Positions 1 through 7,206 of a stretch of DNA of 23,381 nt are shown here, one piece after another (position 1 is the stretch's first letter; each line of letters starts with the position of its first letter). The notes beneath the pieces are model-generated. The model was not told where the DNA came from. It saw only the letters and a program-made list of their open reading frames with translations, and did not search any database. Both the position numbers and the translations under genes were made by a program. The stretch is from JANPEZ01 sp031423155 (GTDB lineage Bacteria; Actinomycetota; UBA4738; HRBIN12). The stretch lies in NCBI GenBank assembly GCA_031423155.1, contig JANPEZ010000038.1, positions 1 through 23,381 of the forward strand. Reading direction: 5' to 3'.

Positions 1-776
<776 letters not shown>

Positions 777-800
777 GCCCCTGTGGCCCTTCCTCTCCGT

Positions 801-823
801 CGATCCGGCACTGCGCCGGATCG
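801..823. other. Strong stem-loop in the clpP-clpX intergenic region
   Basis: A perfect 9-bp inverted repeat (arms 801-809 and 815-823, loop of five bases) lies in the 70-base gap between the clpP stop and the clpX start. No T-run follows on the minus strand. It could be a leaky terminator, an RNA-processing or stability element, or a U-less actinobacterial terminator. The structure is seen; the role is inferred. Confidence 0.6.
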
Positions 824-846
824 GTACCGCCGAATCTTACGCCCAC

Positions 847-1476
847 CTAAGTCGTGGCGGACGCAAGCTCCACCGTGATACCGCGGTTCGTGATTATGTC
901 GTCGATCGCTCCATATTCTTTCGCCTCTTCGGCCGTCAAGATGAAGTCCCTGTCGGTATCTTTCGTGACCCTTTCCAGCGGCTGTCCGGTGTGCTGGGAG
1001 ATGAGCCGGTCGAGAAGCTCGCGGTTACGGGTTATCTCGCGCGCCTGGATCTCGATGTCGATCGCCTGGCCCTCTGCACCACCGTGAGGCTGATGCAACA
1101 GGATGCGAGAGTGCGGCAGAGCGAAACGCTTGCCGGGGCTGCCGGCGAGGGCGAGAACCGCGGCTGCCGATGCGGCCTGTCCCATCACGATCGTCGAGAC
1201 GTCCGGCTTGATGTACTGCATCGTGTCGTAGATCGCGAATAGCGACGTGATCACCCCACCGGGTGAGTTGATGTACAGGTTGATGTCCTTGTCGGGGTCC
1301 TCGGACTCCAGGTGCAAGAGCTGGGCCATGACGAGGTTGCCGACGTTGTCGTCGATCGGAGTGCCGAGGAAGACGATGCGCTCCTTCAGCAGCCGCGAGT
1401 AGATGTCGAACGAACGCTCGCCGCGGCTGGTCTGCTCGACGACGACGGGTACGAGGTAGTTCTGGATATCGCTCAT
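847..1476 (-). CDS. clpP: ATP-dependent Clp protease proteolytic subunit ClpP
   Basis: This is the serine peptidase that forms the Clp proteolytic barrel and is gated by ClpX. It has 209 residues, the normal length. The catalytic triad is readable: Ser103 in GQAAS, His128 in LLHQPHGG and Asp177 in TDRD, with spacings matching known ClpP. The GQAASAAAVL context resembles actinobacterial ClpP2. The ATG start overlaps the tig stop as ATGA (1473-1476). A good Shine-Dalgarno, GGAGG at 1484-1488, lies inside the 3' end of tig, so translation is probably coupled. Many actinobacteria carry two clpP genes in tandem; only one is here. Confidence 0.97.
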   Translation of the reverse strand: MSDIQNYLVPVVVEQTSRGERSFDIYSRLLKERIVFLGTPIDDNVGNLVMAQLLHLESEDPDKDINLYINSPGGVITSLFAIYDTMQYIKPDVSTIVMGQAASAAAVLALAGSPGKRFALPHSRILLHQPHGGAEGQAIDIEIQAREITRNRELLDRLISQHTGQPLERVTKDTDRDFILTAEEAKEYGAIDDIITNRGITVELASATT

Positions 1477-2843
1477 GCCTCTTCCTCCGAAGGCTCAGTC
1501 TCGGGCTCGCTCGCGGGCTCGGGATCGGGGGTCTCTGTGGTAGTGCCGGGTGCTTCCGGTGTTACTTCGGCGTTCTCGACGAGGAGATCGAGCGCCTTGG
1601 TCCGGATTATATCCCCGGCAAGCGTCACGATCTGACCGCTCTTGTCGAGGGTCTTGGCGAAATCTTTGGGGTCTCGGCCGTAGACGCCCGCCAGTGCGTT
1701 TATCTCCTGGCCGATCTCTTCGGCCGTAACCTCGAGCTTCTCCGCCCTGGCGACGCCCTCAAGGACCAGATCGGCTTTGATCGCGCGGACCGCATGGTCG
1801 CGGGCGTCCTCTCGGAACCGAGCCTCGTCCCAACCTTGAGCTTCCAGAACCTGATCCAGGGTGAGACCCGAGCGCGCCGCGCGATCGGTCGCCGAGTGGA
1901 CACGATGTTCGGTCTCGTCATCGATCAGGGAGTCGGGGAGATCGACATCGACGCGGTCGATCAATGCTGCGAGCACGCGATCGCGGAGTACGGCCACCGT
2001 TTCGCGTTCCTTGATCTCGTGAAGCTTGTCCTTCAGATCGACCTTCAGCTCCTCCAGGGTGTCGAACTCGGAGGACGCCTTGGCGAACTCGTCGTCGGCG
2101 TCGGGGAGTTTCTTGGCCTTTACCTCCTTGACCAACACCTGGAAGTCGACGGCCTTCGCTGGGTTGTCGGGGTTCTCGTAGCCCTCGGGCAGATCCTCGG
2201 AGAACTTCAGGATGTCGCCGGCTCCCTTGCCGATCAGCTCGGCGTCCATCGTGGGACCGAACTCGCCGCTCCCGATCCCGTAGAGGTAGTCGGGGCGCGT
2301 AGCCTCCTCGAGATCCTTCGTCCCGAGCTTGGCGGAGACGTCCGCGACCACGAAGTCGCCCGCGGCGGCCTTGCGCGTGACCGGTTCCAGTTCGGCGAAG
2401 CGATCGCGCATCCGGTCGATCCATTCCGCGACCTCTTCGTCGGTCACCGACGTGTCGGGCTTGGTGACTTCAACGCCCTTGTAGTCGGTTAGGTCCAGGC
2501 GGGGCCTCACTTCGACTACCGCCGTGAAGATGAGGGGCTTGCCGTCCTCGACCTGCTGAAGGTCGATGTCAGGCTCCGTGATGGGCGCGAGGTCTTCTTC
2601 CCTGACCGCGTTGCGGAAGTAGATGGGCACGGCGTCGGACAAGAACTCCTCCATCACGACATCGCGGCCGACCTGCGCATCGATGATCTGCTTGGGCACC
2701 TTCCCCTTGCGGAATCCGGGGATCTTCACCGAGTTCGCGATGCTCCTGTAAGCCCTGTCCAGGTCCGCGTCGAACTCCTCGGGCGTTACCTCGACGGTTA
2801 GTTTGACGGTGTGCTTGTCGGTGTTCTCAACGGTGGTCTGCAT
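1473..2843 (-). CDS. tig: Trigger factor (ribosome-associated chaperone and peptidyl-prolyl isomerase)
   Basis: Trigger factor binds near the ribosome exit tunnel and shields nascent chains. The 456-residue protein shows the N-terminal ribosome-binding signature GFRKGKVP at 43-50, a central FKBP-type PPIase domain (roughly 150-245) and the helical C-terminal chaperone domain. It ends in a low-complexity acidic tail rich in Glu, Pro and Thr, about 25 residues long. The reading frame stays open to 3026, but the true start is the ATG at 2843-2841: the protein then begins with the conserved MQTTVEN-like strand and does not run into hisN. No Shine-Dalgarno precedes it; a TAGCCT box lies 8 nt upstream, suggesting a leaderless transcript. 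It is the first gene of tig-clpP-clpX. Confidence 0.96.
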   Translation of the reverse strand: MQTTVENTDKHTVKLTVEVTPEEFDADLDRAYRSIANSVKIPGFRKGKVPKQIIDAQVGRDVVMEEFLSDAVPIYFRNAVREEDLAPITEPDIDLQQVEDGKPLIFTAVVEVRPRLDLTDYKGVEVTKPDTSVTDEEVAEWIDRMRDRFAELEPVTRKAAAGDFVVADVSAKLGTKDLEEATRPDYLYGIGSGEFGPTMDAELIGKGAGDILKFSEDLPEGYENPDNPAKAVDFQVLVKEVKAKKLPDADDEFAKASSEFDTLEELKVDLKDKLHEIKERETVAVLRDRVLAALIDRVDVDLPDSLIDDETEHRVHSATDRAARSGLTLDQVLEAQGWDEARFREDARDHAVRAIKADLVLEGVARAEKLEVTAEEIGQEINALAGVYGRDPKDFAKTLDKSGQIVTLAGDIIRTKALDLLVENAEVTPEAPGTTTETPDPEPASEPETEPSEEEA

Positions 2844-2851
2844 ATGTGCCC

Positions 2852-2857
2852 AGGCTA
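2852..2857 (-). promoter_or_regulatory. -10 box (TAGCCT) of tig
   Basis: TAGCCT lies 8 nt upstream of the tig ATG, fitting the TANNNT pattern and spacing seen before many first genes here. It mirrors the hisN -10 box across an inverted CCGGTAGC. No convincing -35 box is visible. Confidence 0.6.
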
Positions 2858-2895
2858 CCGGAGAACTCTCCGAGCGACCCCGGCCGCACGCCCGG

Positions 2896-2901
2896 TAGCA
2901 T
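2896..2901 (+). promoter_or_regulatory. -10 box (TAGCAT) of hisN
   Basis: TAGCAT lies 6 nt before the hisN GTG, and no Shine-Dalgarno is present. The nine bases CGGTAGCAT recur exactly before tRNA-Arg at 12418-12426, where a promoter must exist. This supports the promoter reading. Confidence 0.6.
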
Positions 2902-2907
2902 GCCCGC

Positions 2908-3672
2908 GTGCTCGAAGCCGAACTCGCCTTCGCGAACGAACTCGCCGACGAAGCCGCGGTTATCGCGATGGGCATCTTCCAGGGGGACGTTCGCGTGCGC
3001 ATCAAAGCCGACATGACCCCTGTCACCCAGGCGGATACTCAGATCGAAACGATGGTCCGCGCCCGGATCGCAGAGGCTTTCCCTTCCGACCAGGTCCTCG
3101 GCGAAGAAGAGGGCGGGGACGCCCTGGCTCCCGGTCGCGTCTGGATCGTGGATCCCATCGACGCCACCAAGAACTTCGCCCGCGGTATCCCTATCTTCGG
3201 CACACTGATCGCGCTGCAGGAACACGGGGAACAGGTCCTTGGCGTCGTGTCGGCACCGGCCCTGGGCGAGCGATACGCCGCGATCCGAGGTCAGGGTGCG
3301 ACCTTCAACGGCCGGTCCGCCCGCGTCAGCAGCACGAACGCCGTCGCCGACGCACAGCTCACGTTCGCGGGCCTTGACACCTGGCTTTCGCCCGGCTTCG
3401 AGGGGGTAGCGGCCGTGCTTCGGCAGGCCGGTCGAACCCGCGGCTTCGGCGACTTCTGGGGACACATGCTGGTCGCTCGCGGCGCCGCCGAGGTTTGTAT
3501 CGAACCCGAGCTGAACCTTTGGGACTTCGCTCCGCTGAAGGTCATCCTCGAGGAGGCGGGCGGAAGGATGACGACGCTCGACGGAAGCCCGGTCTTCCAC
3601 GGCGGCAGCGTGTTGTCCTCCAACGGGGTGTTACACGAGGAGCTCCTGCGAAGGTTCGGGCTTCGCGGATAG
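2908..3672 (+). CDS. hisN: Inositol monophosphatase-family phosphatase, probably histidinol-phosphatase HisN
   Basis: This is a Mg2+-dependent phosphomonoesterase of the inositol monophosphatase fold, 254 residues, a normal length. The metal site is readable: GEEEG at 65-69, WIVDPIDATKN from Trp79 with Asp82 and Asp85, and the C-terminal WDFAP with Asp206 followed by LEEAGG. The segment from 180 to 220 resembles actinobacterial HisN, which removes phosphate from histidinol phosphate. Substrate assignment from sequence alone is uncertain; inositol-1-phosphate or similar is possible. The GTG start is favoured by the TAGCAT box 6 nt upstream and by the family N-terminus. It is divergent from tig and convergent with the cyclodeaminase-family gene, with a hairpin over its stop codon. 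No other histidine gene is nearby. Confidence 0.85.
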   Translation: MLEAELAFANELADEAAVIAMGIFQGDVRVRIKADMTPVTQADTQIETMVRARIAEAFPSDQVLGEEEGGDALAPGRVWIVDPIDATKNFARGIPIFGTLIALQEHGEQVLGVVSAPALGERYAAIRGQGATFNGRSARVSSTNAVADAQLTFAGLDTWLSPGFEGVAAVLRQAGRTRGFGDFWGHMLVARGAAEVCIEPELNLWDFAPLKVILEEAGGRMTTLDGSPVFHGGSVLSSNGVLHEELLRRFGLRG

Positions 3673-3682
3673 ACCCGCGAAG
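3661..3682. terminator. Candidate bidirectional terminator between hisN and the cyclodeaminase-family gene
   Basis: A perfect 8-bp stem (arms 3661-3668 and 3675-3682) with a six-base loop spans the hisN stop and ends two bases before the stop of the convergent gene. There is no T-tract, so intrinsic termination is inferred only from position and symmetry. Confidence 0.45.
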
Positions 3683-3684
3683 GG

Positions 3685-4635
3685 TCAGGCGGTTCCCAAC
3701 CTGCTCATGACCAGGTTCGCGGCGGCTACGTCCTGCACCCCGACGCCGGTCAGATCACAGACGGTGAGCTGACCTTCGGACACGCGACCTGGGGCGTGTC
3801 CCCCGGCGATCTCACCCAGCTCGACCGAGTCGATGCCGGCGACCGCATGTTGCAGCTCTCCAAGTCGCGCGCACTGGTCCTTCGAGTCGACGGCCAGGAT
3901 GTCGGCCGCGGCCAGAACTGCGGGATGCAGCTCTTGCTTGCCCTCGCCGTCCGAACCGACGGCCGTTACGTGGGCCCCGGGCGCCAACATGTCGAGCGAG
4001 ACCAGGGGCGCGCGCGATGCCGTGCATGTGATCACAACGTCCGCCCCCTCGACCGCGGCCGACACCGAAGACGCAGCCTCGTACCTGCAACCCTGGAGGC
4101 CGTTTCGCGACCGAAGGTCTTCGATGCATATTGCCGCGTTGTCCGGATTACGCCCCCAGACGCGGACCGTAGAGAATCCCGGCCGGATCACCGAAAGAGC
4201 GTCGAGCTGATACCGGGCTTGAAGCCCGGTTCCTATCACCGCGACCGTTCCAACCTCCTGCGGCGCAAGGTGACGCGCCGCCACTCCCCCGGCGGCTCCG
4301 GTCCGCTGATCGGTGATGAACCCGTTGTCCAGGATGAAGGCGGCCGGCGAACCGTCGCGCGAATCGAAGACCACGACCATCCCGTCGTAGGCGGCGGGGT
4401 CGGTGCCGTAGAAGCCGCTCGCCACCTTGACCGCGTAATACGGAGCGCCGTGAAGGTGCCCCGCCTTCACGTGGATCTCGCCTTTCGATTCCGGCACGTC
4501 CAGATGGATGACACCGGGCAGTTCGGCGCTACCGCCGGAGTAGGAGACGAACGCCGCCTCGACCGCGTCTATGCACGAGGCCATGTCCAGGACGGCCCGC
4601 ACCTCGTCCTCACGGATGATCGGTACCCCGCTCAT
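3685..4635 (-). CDS. Ornithine cyclodeaminase / mu-crystallin family protein
   Basis: This is an NAD(P)-dependent enzyme family whose members include ornithine and lysine cyclodeaminases, alanine dehydrogenase, imine reductases and EutC of ectoine use. It has 316 residues. The family Lys is seen at 70 (YAVKVASGFY), Arg111 in DQRTG, the dinucleotide-binding GTGLQAR at 135-141 and a GKQEL segment following an Asp. The region around residue 45 reads VIHLDVPE, so the substrate-binding Arg of true ornithine cyclodeaminase appears absent. The sequence looks closer to the EutC-like branch. It is divergent from an aminotransferase gene across 95 bases, so both probably act on related amino acids. The substrate is unknown. 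Confidence 0.88.
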   Translation of the reverse strand: MSGVPIIREDEVRAVLDMASCIDAVEAAFVSYSGGSAELPGVIHLDVPESKGEIHVKAGHLHGAPYYAVKVASGFYGTDPAAYDGMVVVFDSRDGSPAAFILDNGFITDQRTGAAGGVAARHLAPQEVGTVAVIGTGLQARYQLDALSVIRPGFSTVRVWGRNPDNAAICIEDLRSRNGLQGCRYEAASSVSAAVEGADVVITCTASRAPLVSLDMLAPGAHVTAVGSDGEGKQELHPAVLAAADILAVDSKDQCARLGELQHAVAGIDSVELGEIAGGHAPGRVSEGQLTVCDLTGVGVQDVAAANLVMSRLGTA

Positions 4636-4643
4636 GGTCGCGG

Positions 4644-4649
4644 AGCCTA
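4644..4649 (-). promoter_or_regulatory. -10 box (TAGGCT) of the cyclodeaminase-family gene
   Basis: TAGGCT lies 8 nt upstream of the ATG at 4635, with no Shine-Dalgarno between. It matches the leaderless-promoter pattern of this window. Confidence 0.55.
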
Positions 4650-4698
4650 TAGCTAGATGGTGTGACCGCGGGTCTGCCCCGCCCCGGCGGACCGGGTA

Positions 4699-4724
4699 TA
4701 CGCTCGCGTTCCGACCTCAAGGAG
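4699..4724 (+). promoter_or_regulatory. -10 box and Shine-Dalgarno of the class I/II aminotransferase
   Basis: TACGCT at 4699-4704 could be a -10 box giving a short leader. AAGGAG at 4719-4724 is a strong ribosome-binding site 6 nt before the GTG at 4731. This site decides the start codon against the longer open frame from 4662. Confidence 0.55.
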
Positions 4725-4730
4725 CGCGCG

Positions 4731-5852
4731 GTGGACATCGACCTTTTCGCGATGGAACGGATGCAGTCGGCCTACTGGCACCTGGTCGAGTACGACCTTT
4801 CCGAGAGCGGCGTAACCCCTCTGCGCCTGGAGGAGATGCTCGGCGAGGAGCTCGACTCCGCGGGTCTGCTGGCGACCTCGCTGGGCTATCCCCTCTCGGA
4901 GGGCTCGGAGATCACCCGCGAGCGGATCGCCGCCTGGTACCCGGGCGCGGATGCCGGGAACGTCTCGCTGGTCAACGGCGGATCCGAAGCGAACATGCTG
5001 GCGCTCTGGACGTTGCTCGAACCGGGCGACCGCCTGGCGTTCATGGTTCCGAACTACATGCAGGGCTGGGGCCTCGGGCGTCACTTCGGCGAGGGCACGG
5101 ACGTGTTCTCGCTCAAGATGCGCGAGGGAACGTGGGCGCTGGATCTGGACGAACTCGGGACTGCGGTCGGTCCTAAGACCAAGGCCATCATGGTCTGCAA
5201 CCCCAACAACCCGACCGGCCACGTCTTGACCGATGCCGAGATGGATGCGGTCGTGGCAGCGGCCGATCGCGTCGGGGCTTGGATCCTCGCAGACGAGATC
5301 TACCGAGGTGCCGAGGCGGACACCGACGAGGCCTCCCCGACCTTCTTCGGCCGCTACGACAAAGTGGTCGTGACGAGCGGGTTGTCCAAAGCCTTCGCGA
5401 TGCCCGGCCTTCGGATCGGCTGGGCGGCAGGCCCGGCCGCATTCATAGAGGACCTCTGGGTCCGCCACGACTACACCACGCTGACACCGGGCTTGATCTC
5501 CGACAGGCTCGCCGCGGTCGCCATGGAGCCGGCGGCCCGTGAGCGCATCATCTCCCGGACCCGCGGCATCATCCGCGCGCAGCTCCCTCCCCTGGAGGGC
5601 TGGATCGACGGGCACTCGGACGTCTTCTCTTATGTGAGGCCCAAGGCCGGCGCGATCGCCTACGTCGAGTACGACCTTCCGATCGGCTCCACCGAGCTGA
5701 TCGACAAGATCCGCCGGGAGCAGAGCGTGCTCCTGGTGCCCGGCGAAATGTTCGGCCTAGGCAAGGGCATCCGGTTCGGGTTCGGCTTCGACATGGAGCA
5801 CACGATGAAGGGTCTCGCCCGGGTCGACGAGACGCTTGCGGCTCTTCGCTGA
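4731..5852 (+). CDS. Class I/II PLP-dependent aminotransferase
   Basis: This is a fold-type I aminotransferase of 373 residues, near the usual 380-400. The conserved elements are NPNNPTG at 157-163, an Asp-Glu-Ile-Tyr segment and the PLP-binding Lys220 in SGLSKAFAMPGLRIGW. The N-terminal WHLVEYDLSESGV stretch recalls the group that contains capreomycidine synthase (VioD-like) rather than classical AspAT, but the substrate cannot be read from sequence. The GTG start is set by AAGGAG 6 nt upstream; the open frame extends to 4662 but starts there have no such site. It is divergent from the cyclodeaminase-family gene and followed by a TetR gene after 67 bases, which suggests a small regulated amino-acid module. 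Confidence 0.9.
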   Translation: MDIDLFAMERMQSAYWHLVEYDLSESGVTPLRLEEMLGEELDSAGLLATSLGYPLSEGSEITRERIAAWYPGADAGNVSLVNGGSEANMLALWTLLEPGDRLAFMVPNYMQGWGLGRHFGEGTDVFSLKMREGTWALDLDELGTAVGPKTKAIMVCNPNNPTGHVLTDAEMDAVVAAADRVGAWILADEIYRGAEADTDEASPTFFGRYDKVVVTSGLSKAFAMPGLRIGWAAGPAAFIEDLWVRHDYTTLTPGLISDRLAAVAMEPAARERIISRTRGIIRAQLPPLEGWIDGHSDVFSYVRPKAGAIAYVEYDLPIGSTELIDKIRREQSVLLVPGEMFGLGKGIRFGFGFDMEHTMKGLARVDETLAALR

Positions 5853-5864
5853 CCCCGGGTCAGC
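5848..5864. terminator. Hairpin over the aminotransferase stop codon
   Basis: A 7-bp perfect stem (5848-5854 with 5858-5864, loop CCG) covers the stop codon of the aminotransferase. It lacks a T-tract. Its position suits a transcription end before tetR. Confidence 0.45.
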
Positions 5865-5876
5865 CACTGAACCGGC

Positions 5877-5894
5877 TACCGATAGCCATCGCTA
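5877..5894. promoter_or_regulatory. Imperfect palindrome, candidate TetR operator
   Basis: TACCGAT-AGCC-ATCGCTA is an 18-bp imperfect palindrome with six of seven arm positions paired. It lies 26 bases before the tetR ATG, at about the -35 position relative to the TACCAT box. Size and placement fit an autoregulatory TetR operator; binding is inferred. Confidence 0.45.
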
Positions 5895-5906
5895 GCACCA
5901 CCGGCG

Positions 5907-5912
5907 TACCAT
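5907..5912 (+). promoter_or_regulatory. -10 box (TACCAT) of the tetR gene
   Basis: TACCAT lies 7 nt upstream of the ATG at 5920 and no Shine-Dalgarno is visible. It fits the TANNNT leaderless pattern. Confidence 0.55.
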
Positions 5913-5919
5913 TCGGCTC

Positions 5920-6579
5920 ATGGCGGATGACCTCAAGTCACGTCCCCGTAGCACCCGAACGGAGGCCAAGCGGGACCGCATCATCGAGTGCGCCATGCGC
6001 AATTTCGCCGAGCACGGCTTCCAGGGCGCGAGGGTCGAGGACGTGGCGACCGAGCTCGGGATCGCCAAGGGCTCGATCTTCCAGCACTTCGGCTCCAAGG
6101 CTGGGCTGTTCTTCGAGGCCTACAAGAAGGCAGCGACCTCCCAGTCGGCCTGGCTCGACGCGCCGACCGAGGTCCTGGAGAAAGGATTCTTCGAGACCCT
6201 CGGCTGGTGGCTCGAGCGCACCGAGCATCTGATCCGCGACGACTGGGTTCCCTACCGCGTGATCCTGGTTGGCAACTTCGGAACCGACCTGAAGCTGAAA
6301 CGAGACATCAACCGATTCCTCGTCTCCGAGGACCCCTACGGAACCTTGGAGTTCGTCGAGTACGGCATGGAACGAGGCGAGATCCGCAAGGACGTCGACC
6401 TGGAGCTTGTGGTCTCGATGATCGACTGGCTGGCCGACCGGTTCCAGGACGCCCTGGTGACCGAGGAACTGGACCCCGGTCTCTTCCATCGCCACAAGGA
6501 TCGGGCCGACAAGCAGAGCGCGCGCATCGGTGAGTTCGTGCAGATCCTGCGGCGTGCGATCGGTTCGGAACTGGCCTAG
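5920..6579 (+). CDS. TetR/AcrR-family transcriptional regulator
   Basis: This is a one-component repressor-type protein of 219 residues. An N-terminal TetR helix-turn-helix domain spans about residues 16-64 (RDRIIECAMRNFAEHGF, then the recognition part ELGIAKGSIFQHFGSKAGLF). The rest is a helical ligand-binding domain typical of the family but without recognisable specificity. The start is the ATG at 5920, behind a TACCAT box and a candidate palindromic operator. Its likely targets are itself and perhaps the preceding aminotransferase/cyclodeaminase pair; this is inference from position. Its stop shares CTAG with the convergent HExxH gene. Confidence 0.93.
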   Translation: MADDLKSRPRSTRTEAKRDRIIECAMRNFAEHGFQGARVEDVATELGIAKGSIFQHFGSKAGLFFEAYKKAATSQSAWLDAPTEVLEKGFFETLGWWLERTEHLIRDDWVPYRVILVGNFGTDLKLKRDINRFLVSEDPYGTLEFVEYGMERGEIRKDVDLELVVSMIDWLADRFQDALVTEELDPGLFHRHKDRADKQSARIGEFVQILRRAIGSELA

Positions 6580-7028
6580 CGCTTCAGCGCAGCCTCGGCG
6601 TCTTCTTCCGTCACTTTGCGACGCCGGTAATTCCTCAGCGCGAATCTGTCACAGGCCGTCTCAGCAGATGACTTGCGCCCCAAGCGTTCCTTCAGGTACC
6701 AGTGCATCCACTCGTGGCAGTAAAGGAACCTCAATACCTCTCGCTCCGTACGGAAGGTGATCCCTTCGGTCAACCAGATGAAGCGCATGCCTTCGCCGGG
6801 GCGGCGCTTGGCAGCGTAGGGGACGATCTCACCGAAAGGGTAGAACGGCTCGGGCACCTGAAGGGTGATGCTCTTCGTGTCGAACTCGGTCCACGCCGAG
6901 AGGTGGGGACGCTCCCGATAGCGCAAGGGTTTGACGTGCAGACGGTACCCGCGCGCCTCGGGCAAGCCGGTGAGCATCTGCTTGATCCGGCTTGGCTCGA
7001 GCTCTGCTATCTCGGAGGTCACTCGCAC
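6576..7028 (-). CDS. Small HExxH-containing protein, putative zinc metallopeptidase-like
   Basis: This 150-residue protein is of a family I cannot name. A zincin-type motif HEWMH at 105-109 lies in a predicted helix after LRFLYC, followed 14 residues later by Glu123 in SAETACDRFAL, which could be the third zinc ligand as in gluzincin-like or SprT/ImmA-like folds. The N-terminal half is basic and beta-rich in appearance. No signal peptide or membrane segment is present, so it is probably cytoplasmic. The GTG start at 7028 is chosen because TAGGCT lies 9 nt upstream and no ATG fits. It is convergent with tetR (CTAG overlap) and divergent from the P1 peptidase. Enzymatic activity is unproven. 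Confidence 0.75.
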   Translation of the reverse strand: MRVTSEIAELEPSRIKQMLTGLPEARGYRLHVKPLRYRERPHLSAWTEFDTKSITLQVPEPFYPFGEIVPYAAKRRPGEGMRFIWLTEGITFRTEREVLRFLYCHEWMHWYLKERLGRKSSAETACDRFALRNYRRRKVTEEDAEAALKR

Positions 7029-7037
7029 GATGCCGAC

Positions 7038-7043
7038 AGCCTA
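7038..7043 (-). promoter_or_regulatory. -10 box (TAGGCT) of the HExxH gene
   Basis: TAGGCT lies 9 nt upstream of the GTG start and is identical to the box before the cyclodeaminase-family and phosphoesterase genes. Confidence 0.5.
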
Positions 7044-7192
7044 CGGGCCGCGGTCGTTAGAGTCGTTGCGGGAGTTCGCCCGCCGCGTGCATGATCGGCT
7101 TCAGGCGATGAACGCGCTCCTCTAGGGTCCGAGGCGATGGGTCGAAGGCGTCCGCCGGTAGCCCGGCAGGATCGAAGGGTGGAGGTCACCTG

Positions 7193-7198
7193 TAGTCT
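7193..7198 (+). promoter_or_regulatory. -10 box (TAGTCT) of the P1 peptidase gene
   Basis: TAGTCT lies 8 nt before the ATG at 7207. The GGAGGT at 7181-7186 is too far upstream to serve as a Shine-Dalgarno and would lie outside a leaderless transcript. Confidence 0.55.
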
Positions 7199-7206
7199 GC
7201 GGCGCG

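Noticed and set aside
2844..3026. N-terminal extension of trigger factor to 3026
   Set aside because: It would overlap divergent hisN and precedes the conserved MQTTVEN-like start; the -10 box sits inside it.
4662..4730. Earlier start for the class I/II aminotransferase
   Set aside because: The extra residues are not family-like and the strong AAGGAG is placed for the GTG at 4731.
7183..7191. AGGTCACCT palindrome upstream of the P1 peptidase
   Set aside because: Only four bases per arm and a single copy; too short to claim as an operator.
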